Program-made: the position numbers and the translations under genes | In this document: positions 5,715 to 10,838 of the stretch, piece after piece | How the letters are laid out: every line of letters begins with the position of its first letter | Numbering within the stretch: position 1 is the first letter of the stretch | The notes under the pieces: generated by a model | The model's input: only the letters and a program-made list of their open reading frames with translations | Database searches by the model: none | Told to the model about the DNA's origin: nothing | Source: Gammaproteobacteria bacterium | GTDB lineage: Bacteria > Pseudomonadota > Gammaproteobacteria > S012-40 | Length of the DNA: 10,838 nt | NCBI GenBank assembly: GCA_026982215.1 | Contig: JALSHN010000358.1 | Coordinates: forward strand, 1-10,838 | Reading direction: 5' to 3'

Positions 5715-7058
5715 ATGATGGACAAAATCCTCATCGCCAACCGCGGCGAGATCGCCCTGCGCATCCTGCGGGCCTGTCGCGAACTGGACATCCACACCGT
5801 CGCCGTCCACTCCGAGGCCGATCGCGACCTGAAACACGTGCGACTGGCCGATGAATCGGTGTGCATCGGCCCACCCCCCTCGGCGGACAGTTACCTCAAC
5901 ATCCCCGCCATCATCAGTGCCGCCGAGGTCACCGACGCGGTGGCCATCCACCCCGGCTATGGTTTTCTCTCCGAGAACGCCGACTTCGCCGAACGGGTGG
6001 AAAAGAGCGGCTTCATCTTCATCGGCCCCCGCCCGGAGACCATCCGCCTCATGGGCGACAAGGTCTCCGCCATCGCCGCCATGCGCGAGGCCGGGGTCCC
6101 CACCGTTCCCGGCTCCGACGGCCCGCTGGGGGACGATCCCGACGAAAACCTGCGCATCGCCCGCGACATCGGCTATCCCGTCATCATCAAGGCCGCCGGC
6201 GGCGGTGGCGGTCGCGGGATGCGGGTGGTGCACTCCGAGGCCGCGCTGCTCAACGCCATCGCCCTCACCAAGAGCGAGGCCCAGGCCGCCTTCGGCAACG
6301 ATACCGTCTACATGGAGAAATTCCTCGACAACCCGCGCCACATCGAATTTCAGGTCCTGGCCGACGAACACGGCAACGCCGTCCACCTGGGCGAACGCGA
6401 CTGTTCCATGCAACGGCGCCACCAGAAAGTCGTCGAAGAGGCCCCAGCCCCCGGCATCACCTCCGAGATGCGCGCCCGCATCGGCGAGCGCTGTGCCGAC
6501 GCCTGCCGCAAGATCGGTTACCGCGGCGCCGGCACCTTCGAGTTCCTCTATCAAGACGGTGAGTTCTACTTCATCGAAATGAACACCCGCCTGCAAGTGG
6601 AACACCCCGTCACCGAACAGGTCACCGGCATCGACCTGGTGAAGGCCCAGATCCTGGTGGCCGCCGGCGAACCCCTCCCCTTCGCGCAAGACGACATCCA
6701 CATCCGCGGTCACGCCATCGAATGCCGCATCAACGCCGAAGACCCGGAGACCTTCATGCCCTCCCCGGGCACCATCAGCCAATACCACGTCCCCGGCGGG
6801 CCGGGGGTAAGGGTGGACTCCCACATCTACAACGGCTACACCGTCCCCCCCTACTACGACTCCATGATCGGCAAACTCATCACCTACAGCGACAGTCGCA
6901 CCTCGGCGCTGGCGCGGATGCGCATCGCCCTCTCCGAAATGGTCATCGACGGCATCAAGACCAACATCCCCCTGCAGGAGAAGATCCTGCGCGATGCCGG
7001 TTTCAACGAGGGTGGCACCAACATCCACTACCTGGAAAAACGCATCCTCGGCGGCTGA
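5715..7058 (+). CDS. accC: Biotin carboxylase subunit of acetyl-CoA carboxylase
   Basis: AccC carboxylates the biotin of BCCP using ATP and bicarbonate. The 447-residue protein aligns without gaps to E. coli AccC, as I remember that sequence, over the regions compared. The biotin carboxylase N-terminal domain begins DKILIANRGEIALRILRAC and contains HPGYGFLSEN. The ATP-grasp domain has the glycine-rich lid GGGGGRGMRVV near residue 165. The catalytic segment EMNTRLQVEH puts Glu288, Asn290 and Arg292 at the E. coli numbers. The C-terminal domain contains GGTNIHYLEK. The first of two adjacent ATG codons (5715) is used because it matches the E. coli ML start. The stop codon directly abuts the prmA GTG, so the two are transcribed together. 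Confidence 0.99.
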   Translation: MMDKILIANRGEIALRILRACRELDIHTVAVHSEADRDLKHVRLADESVCIGPPPSADSYLNIPAIISAAEVTDAVAIHPGYGFLSENADFAERVEKSGFIFIGPRPETIRLMGDKVSAIAAMREAGVPTVPGSDGPLGDDPDENLRIARDIGYPVIIKAAGGGGGRGMRVVHSEAALLNAIALTKSEAQAAFGNDTVYMEKFLDNPRHIEFQVLADEHGNAVHLGERDCSMQRRHQKVVEEAPAPGITSEMRARIGERCADACRKIGYRGAGTFEFLYQDGEFYFIEMNTRLQVEHPVTEQVTGIDLVKAQILVAAGEPLPFAQDDIHIRGHAIECRINAEDPETFMPSPGTISQYHVPGGPGVRVDSHIYNGYTVPPYYDSMIGKLITYSDSRTSALARMRIALSEMVIDGIKTNIPLQEKILRDAGFNEGGTNIHYLEKRILGG

Positions 7059-7946
7059 GTGAACGACTGGCAACAACTCTGCATTCACGTCCCCGCCGAG
7101 GCGGTCGAAGTGGTGAGCGAGGCGCTGGAGAACGCCGGCGCCCTTTCGGTCACCTACCAAGACGGTGCCGACCAACCGCTGTTCGAGCCCGCCCCCGGCG
7201 AGACCCCCCTGTGGCGCGAGACCCGAGTGATCGGCCTCTTTCCCGGCACCGACGACCTCCGAGCGGTGATCCATGCCGTGGAACAGGCCCTGGGGCGCCC
7301 GGTGAGCTGGGAGACACGCCCCCTGGCCGAGCGCGACTGGACCCTGGCCTGGACCGAACACGTCCACCCCATGCGCTTCGGCGACGACCTGTGGGTGGTC
7401 CCCGAAGGCCGCCAACCCCCCGCTGAGGCCGGCACCGTCGTGCACCTCACCCCGGGGCTGGCCTTCGGCACCGGCACCCACCCCACCACCGCCCTGTGCC
7501 TGGAATGGCTGGCACGGCACCGAGAACGACTCCGAGGCGCCCGAGTGGTGGACTACGGCTGTGGTTCCGGCATCCTCGCCATCGCTGCCGCCCTGCTGGG
7601 CGCCGAGCGTGTCTGGGCGATCGACATCGACCCCCAGGCCCTCACCGCCACCGCCGCCAACGCCGAAGCCAATCACGTCGGCGACCGCATCCACCCCCAG
7701 CCCCCCAGCACCCCCTTGAGCGACGAAGGCGCCCACATCCTGCTGGCCAACATCCTCGCCAATCCCTTGATGGAACTCGCCCCCCGCATCGCCGCTCTCC
7801 TCACTCCGAAGGGCGATGCCATCCTCTCCGGGCTGCTCGCATCCCAGGCCGAGGAGGTCGGGGAAATTTACCGAGCGCATGGGTTTGCTATAGTAGATCG
7901 CGAGATCCAGGAAGGCTGGGTCCGCCTCGACCTCCGCCGTGAATGA
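7059..7946 (+). CDS. prmA: Ribosomal protein L11 methyltransferase
   Basis: PrmA methylates ribosomal protein L11 at several amino groups using S-adenosylmethionine. The 295-residue length is typical. An N-terminal substrate-recognition domain spans about residues 1-60, then a linker, then a Rossmann-type methyltransferase. The methyltransferase shows GLAFGTGTHPTT, the SAM-binding DYGCGSG at 165-171, the acidic end of strand two in AIDIDP, and NILANPL with Asn231. The start is GTG immediately after the accC stop (TGAGTG); no in-frame ATG lies nearby and the Shine-Dalgarno sequence is weak, so reinitiation after accC is likely. The last 30 codons contain an AT-rich patch with codons rare here (ATA, GTA, TTT). 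This patch coincides with a probable promoter for the next gene. Confidence 0.97.
   Translation: MNDWQQLCIHVPAEAVEVVSEALENAGALSVTYQDGADQPLFEPAPGETPLWRETRVIGLFPGTDDLRAVIHAVEQALGRPVSWETRPLAERDWTLAWTEHVHPMRFGDDLWVVPEGRQPPAEAGTVVHLTPGLAFGTGTHPTTALCLEWLARHRERLRGARVVDYGCGSGILAIAAALLGAERVWAIDIDPQALTATAANAEANHVGDRIHPQPPSTPLSDEGAHILLANILANPLMELAPRIAALLTPKGDAILSGLLASQAEEVGEIYRAHGFAIVDREIQEGWVRLDLRRE
7867..7894 (+). promoter_or_regulatory. Probable extended -10 promoter inside prmA, driving the DUF3426 gene
   Basis: TTTACC (7867-7872, four of six for -35), a 16-bp spacer and TATAGT (7889-7894, five of six for -10) form a sigma70 promoter. A TGC triplet directly before the -10 gives the extended -10 TGn motif. 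Transcription would start near 7901 and leave a leader of about 157 nt. The patch is AT-rich against a very GC-rich coding background. Confidence 0.55.
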
Positions 7947-8057
7947 CCCGTGCCCCGGCGTCACTCCTCACCCGCAGCGACAGCAAGGTTTCCTGGACTA
8001 CAACTTGCATGAGGCCCCGCCATCCGCCCCGGCGGCCTAACAACCGGCGATCCGACC

Positions 8058-9269
8058 ATGTACACCGAATGTCCCAAGTGCCACACGTTCTTCCGCATCG
8101 GCCCGGAACACCTCAAGGCGGCCGGCGGCAAGGTCCGTTGCGGCCGCTGCAACCACATCTTCAACGCCCTGGACACCCTCACCGACGAACTGCCGACGGA
8201 GCAATCCCCCGACACGACAGACACCTCGCAAGACAACGCCCCGCAATACGAGGGTACCGAAACCGCCGAGGCGCGGACGGCGAACGAAGAAACTACCGCC
8301 TCCGCCAGCGAGGCGCCGGCCCCATCCGAGGAAGAGACGCCGGAAGCCTCCTCGCAAGCAAGCGAACAAGCGCCTGACGAAAGCGAAGGCGAACTCATCC
8401 AATCCACCCTGGACGATCCCCAGAGCGACCTGGAGGCCATCTTCGCCGAAGACGAGGCCGAAATCGCCAAGGAATTCGGCCTGGAAGAGGTGGACGCCGA
8501 GGCCACCGCCAACGACGACACGAGCGCGCGGGACAAAAAGGCCGGCGACGGCGCAGAAAAAAAAGACCCGTCCGCGGAAAAAAGCAAAAAAGACCGCGAC
8601 GAAGACGACGATTTCGAAGACTGGGGCGACCTGGACGAACCCCTGTCCACCCTGGCGCGCACCACCACCGTCGAGCCCGACGGCGACACCGGCGCCAGCC
8701 GGCTGGACCTCCGTGAAGACAGCCGGGTGGACGACTCCGCCCTGGAAGGCGACTCGCTGCTCAGCGAGCTGGAAGACGAAGACGAACAAGACCGCAAAGG
8801 CCGCTCCACCGCCCTGTGGGGCGGCCTCATCGGCCTGCTGGGACTGATCCTCATCGGCCAGCTCGCCTATCTCAAGCGCGACGAACTCTCCCAGATCCCC
8901 AGCCTGCGCCCGGCGGTGGCCCAGCTCTGCGTCCTCACCGGCTGCGAACTGCCGCCGCTGCGCGACCTGCGTGCCATCCGCATCGAGAGCCGCGACGTCC
9001 GCAGCCACCCCGAGCGCCCCGGCGCCCTGCTGGTGAACGCCACCTTCGTCAACACCGCCGACTTCAATCAGCCCTACCCCGTCATGCGCCTGCGTTTCAC
9101 CGACATCCAGGGCCGGGTGGTGGCCGAGCGCCAATTCCAGCCCGCCGAATACCTCGGTCCCGACATCGAAGTGGACCGCGGCATGCCCCCCGGCGTCCCC
9201 ATCCACATCAAGCTGGAGATCGCCGATCCCGGCGAAGAGGCGGTCAGCTTCGAATTCGACTTCATCTGA
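8058..9269 (+). CDS. Zinc-ribbon, acidic, single-pass membrane protein with DUF3426 domain
   Basis: The function is unknown; the family is widespread next to dusB-fis or prmA in proteobacteria. The 403-residue protein starts with an MJ0042-type zinc ribbon (residues 1-40), with Cys5, Cys8, Cys28 and Cys31 as likely ligands. Residues about 45-245 are a low-complexity, Glu/Asp/Ala/Ser-rich region with no recognisable fold, broken by a Lys-rich island around 160-178. One membrane segment lies at about 252-273 (ALWGGLIGLLGLILIGQLAY), followed by a DUF3426 domain to the end. With the zinc ribbon inside, the C-terminal domain would face the periplasm. The ATG at 8058 fits the zinc-ribbon start; its ribosome site is weak. 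It sits 111 bp after prmA and seems to have its own promoter and terminator. An adaptor or regulatory role is only a guess. Confidence 0.85.
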   Translation: MYTECPKCHTFFRIGPEHLKAAGGKVRCGRCNHIFNALDTLTDELPTEQSPDTTDTSQDNAPQYEGTETAEARTANEETTASASEAPAPSEEETPEASSQASEQAPDESEGELIQSTLDDPQSDLEAIFAEDEAEIAKEFGLEEVDAEATANDDTSARDKKAGDGAEKKDPSAEKSKKDRDEDDDFEDWGDLDEPLSTLARTTTVEPDGDTGASRLDLREDSRVDDSALEGDSLLSELEDEDEQDRKGRSTALWGGLIGLLGLILIGQLAYLKRDELSQIPSLRPAVAQLCVLTGCELPPLRDLRAIRIESRDVRSHPERPGALLVNATFVNTADFNQPYPVMRLRFTDIQGRVVAERQFQPAEYLGPDIEVDRGMPPGVPIHIKLEIADPGEEAVSFEFDFI

Positions 9270-9293
9270 ACGGCGTCGCCCACCCCCGCCGAG

Positions 9294-9321
9294 TTGACCT
9301 CACAGGGGCAGGGGGTATCAT
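9294..9321 (+). promoter_or_regulatory. sigma70 promoter of dusB-fis
   Basis: TTGACC (9294-9299, five of six for -35), 16 bp, then TATCAT (9316-9321, five of six for -10). The bases after the -10 are GC-rich (GTTGCCCCC) and the predicted start, near 9328, falls on a C. A GC-rich discriminator is typical of stringently controlled promoters, and the E. coli dusB-fis promoter is growth-rate controlled and can start with C; similar control here is inference. Confidence 0.75.
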
Positions 9322-9336
9322 GTTGCCCCCGTTTTT
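9305..9336 (+). terminator. Possible intrinsic terminator of the DUF3426 gene, overlapping the dusB promoter
   Basis: GGGGCA (9305-9310) can pair with TGCCCC (9324-9329). Alternatively GGGGG (9311-9315) can pair with CCCCC (9326-9330). Either hairpin is followed by GTTTTT (9331-9336). The stem is short and the loop long (10-14 bases), so strength is uncertain. The loop contains the dusB -10 box. Confidence 0.45.
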
Positions 9337-9353
9337 CCCGCACCCTGGTAGAG

Positions 9354-10337
9354 ATGCGCATCGGACCCTACGCCGTCACCCCGCCGGTCGCCCTCGCCCC
9401 CATGGCCGGCGTCAGCGACCGCCCCTTCCGCATCCTGTGCCGACGTTTCGGGGCCGGCTACGCCGTCTCCGAAATGGTCTCGGCCAACTCGCTGCTGTGG
9501 GCCTCGGAAAAGACCCGCCGCCGCATCGACCACCAGGGTGAACCCGAGCCCCGCGCGGTGCAGATCATGGGGGCCGATCCCCGCATGCTCGCCGAGGCCG
9601 CCCGCTACAACGTCGACCACGGCGCCCAGATCATCGACATCAACATGGGCTGCCCGGCCAAGAAGGTCTGCAACGTCGCCGCCGGCTCCGCCCTGCTGCG
9701 GGATGAGGCCCTGGTGGGGCGGATCCTGGATGCGGTGGTGAACGCCGTGACGGTCCCCGTCACCCTCAAGATACGCACCGGTTGGGACCGCAACCACAAA
9801 AACGGCGTGCGCATCGCCCGCATCGCCGAGGCCGCCGGCATCCAGGCCCTGGCAGTGCATGGCCGCACCCGGGCCGACGCCTACCGGGGCGAGGCCGAAT
9901 ATGAGACCATCGCCGCCATCGTCGCCGAGGTCACCATCCCAGTGTTCGCCAACGGCGACATCGACAGTCCGCAAAAGGCCGCGCGGGTCCTGGCCGAGAC
10001 CGGCGCCGCCGGGGTGATGATCGGCCGCGCCGCCCAGGGCAACCCCTGGATCTTCCGCCGTATCCACCACTACCTGGCCCACGGCGAGGACCTACCCCCA
10101 CCCCGAGCCGAAGCGGTCCTGGCGGTATTGGAAGAACACCTGCTGGCCCTCTATGACTTCTATGGAGAAGAACGCGGGGTCCGCATCGCCCGCAAACACA
10201 TCGCCTGGTACACCAAGGGGTTCCGCGGCGGCGCCGCCTACCGCCGCGCCATCAACGAGGCCCGCGACGCCCAGGCCCAACTGGCCGGGGTCCGCGCCTT
10301 CTTCGCCCCCCGCGAACGAGAGGAACGAGCTGCATGA
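9354..10337 (+). CDS. dusB: tRNA-dihydrouridine synthase B
   Basis: DusB is an FMN-dependent enzyme that reduces specific uridines in the tRNA D-loop to dihydrouridine, using NADPH. The 327-residue protein has an N-terminal TIM barrel starting MRIGPYAVTPPVALAPMAGVSDRPFR. It contains SEMVSANSL, the NMGCPAKKV motif with catalytic Cys100 at the E. coli number, and the FMN-phosphate region FANGDI and GVMIGRAAQGNPW. A C-terminal helical tRNA-binding domain carries RKHIAWYTKGF. The ATG at 9354 is chosen because it matches the family N-terminus; the open frame extends upstream but would cross the promoter. The stop overlaps the fis start as ATGA, so fis is translationally coupled as the second gene of the operon, as in E. 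coli. Confidence 0.98.
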   Translation: MRIGPYAVTPPVALAPMAGVSDRPFRILCRRFGAGYAVSEMVSANSLLWASEKTRRRIDHQGEPEPRAVQIMGADPRMLAEAARYNVDHGAQIIDINMGCPAKKVCNVAAGSALLRDEALVGRILDAVVNAVTVPVTLKIRTGWDRNHKNGVRIARIAEAAGIQALAVHGRTRADAYRGEAEYETIAAIVAEVTIPVFANGDIDSPQKAARVLAETGAAGVMIGRAAQGNPWIFRRIHHYLAHGEDLPPPRAEAVLAVLEEHLLALYDFYGEERGVRIARKHIAWYTKGFRGGAAYRRAINEARDAQAQLAGVRAFFAPREREERAA

Positions 10338-10618
10338 ACGCCATGCCCAAACAACGGGACAGCGGCGGCGAATCGACCACGGAACGCAGCCGCCATGCCC
10401 TGCACCAATGCATCGAAGAAATGGTGCACACCTACTTTCAAGACCTCGACGGCCACGGCACCCGTGATCTGCACCGGCTGGTGATGGAGACCGTGGAGGC
10501 CCCCATGCTGCGCGTCGTCCTCCGGCACACCAACGGCAACCAGACCCGTGCCGCCCAGATCCTCGGCATCAACCGCGGCACCCTGCGCAAGAAACTCGCC
10601 TACTACGGCATCGACTGA
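10334..10618 (+). CDS. fis: Fis nucleoid-associated DNA-binding protein
   Basis: Fis is a dimeric DNA-bending protein that shapes the nucleoid and activates or represses many promoters in fast growth. The 94-residue length is close to E. coli Fis (98). The C-terminal helix-turn-helix (about 69-90) reads NQTRAAQILGINRGTLRKKL, nearly identical to the family signature. The N-terminal part, which forms a flexible beta-hairpin in E. coli, is divergent and Ser/Arg-rich here. The ATG at 10334 overlaps the dusB stop and has AGAGGA nine bases upstream; an in-frame ATG at 10343 is possible but less well placed. Expression should come from the dusB promoter. Confidence 0.97.
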   Translation: MNAMPKQRDSGGESTTERSRHALHQCIEEMVHTYFQDLDGHGTRDLHRLVMETVEAPMLRVVLRHTNGNQTRAAQILGINRGTLRKKLAYYGID

Positions 10619-10628
10619 GACCCAGCCC

Positions 10629-10838
10629 ATGACCCGACCCATCCGACGCGCGCTCATCAGCGTCTCCGACAAACGCGCCATCGACACCCTCGCCCACGCC
10701 CTCCATCAGGCCGGGGTGGAGATCCTCTCCACCGGCGGCACCGCCGCCCTGCTGGCGAAGCACGGCGTGGAGGTGACCGAGGTCTCCGACTACACCGGCT
10801 TCCCCGAGATCATGGATGGCCGGGTCAAGACCCTGCAT
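10629..10838 (+). CDS. purH: Bifunctional AICAR transformylase/IMP cyclohydrolase, N-terminal part, cut by window edge
   Basis: PurH catalyses the last two steps of de novo purine synthesis (AICAR to FAICAR to IMP). Only the first 70 codons are present, all from the N-terminal MGS-like IMP cyclohydrolase domain. Visible motifs are RALISVSDK (7-15), STGGT (34-38), SDYTGFPE and DGRVKTLH at the right edge. The ATG at 10629 lies 10 bp after the fis stop with only a weak ribosome site. The fis-purH adjacency is common in gammaproteobacteria. No promoter is visible in the short gap, so it is probably read from the dusB-fis transcript. Confidence 0.97.
   Translation, partial: MTRPIRRALISVSDKRAIDTLAHALHQAGVEILSTGGTAALLAKHGVEVTEVSDYTGFPEIMDGRVKTLH

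Noticed and set aside
5700..7964. 754-codon open frame on the minus strand opposite accC and prmA
   Set aside because: It mirrors accC and prmA in a GC-rich sequence, has a low-complexity Gly/Val/Asp composition, and shows no ribosome site or family motif.
7943..8377. Open frame of 144 codons starting at the end of prmA
   Set aside because: It overlaps the zinc-ribbon start of the DUF3426 gene in another frame and its Arg/Pro/His-rich product is typical of an out-of-frame shadow.
10128..10157. Internal promoter for fis inside dusB (TTGGAA, 18 bp, TATGAC)
   Set aside because: Both boxes match only four of six bases and the ATGA overlap already explains fis expression from the dusB promoter.
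1..10838. Mobile element, CRISPR array, toxin-antitoxin or defence system
   Set aside because: No repeats with regular spacing, transposase, integrase, nuclease or small paired genes are visible; the whole window is conserved housekeeping genes.

Overview
The window is a block of chromosomal core genes from a GC-rich gammaproteobacterium. The evidence is the fxsA-groES-groEL cluster, the cutA-dsbD pair, and the gene order dsbD / aroQ / accB / accC / prmA / zinc-ribbon DUF3426 / dusB / fis / purH. From memory, this order is also found in Pseudomonas-type genomes. The high GC and the CIRCE element at groESL would fit a Chromatiales-like (sulfur-oxidising or purple-sulfur type) lineage, but that placement is inference. 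I see no mobile element, prophage, CRISPR array, tRNA or rRNA, and no gene cluster that looks like an undescribed system. The unusual points are regulatory sites and the domain architecture of DsbD.

Minus strand, 1-1390: fxsA, groES and the first 139 codons of groEL run leftwards. groESL has a sigma70-type promoter (TTGACA, 16 bp, TATTAT) with a CIRCE operator over the predicted start of transcription, so HrcA repression is expected. fxsA is preceded by a near-consensus sigma32 promoter (CTTGAAA, 14 bp, CGCCATAT). Read-through from fxsA would give groESL a second, sigma32-driven heat-shock input.

Plus strand, 1401-4647: a divergent cutA-dsbD-tlpA-type operon for periplasmic copper tolerance and thiol-disulfide traffic. 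cutA starts at TTG and overlaps dsbD by ATGA. DsbD carries two tandem N-terminal alpha domains instead of one. A membrane-anchored WCPPC thioredoxin follows 3 bp after dsbD.

Plus strand, 4697-7946: a new promoter and a 10-bp leader hairpin precede aroQ (3-dehydroquinate dehydratase), accB and accC (biotin carrier and biotin carboxylase of acetyl-CoA carboxylase) and prmA (L11 methyltransferase), all tightly packed.

Plus strand, 7867-10838: a probable extended -10 promoter inside the 3' end of prmA serves a zinc-ribbon, acidic, single-pass membrane protein with a DUF3426 tail. A hairpin followed by a T run ends that gene and overlaps a strong promoter for dusB-fis. dusB and fis overlap by ATGA, as in an E. 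coli-like dusB-fis operon. purH follows fis by 10 bp and runs off the right edge.

No stretch longer than about 160 bases lacks a gene. The longest gap, 1332-1483, holds the two divergent promoters.
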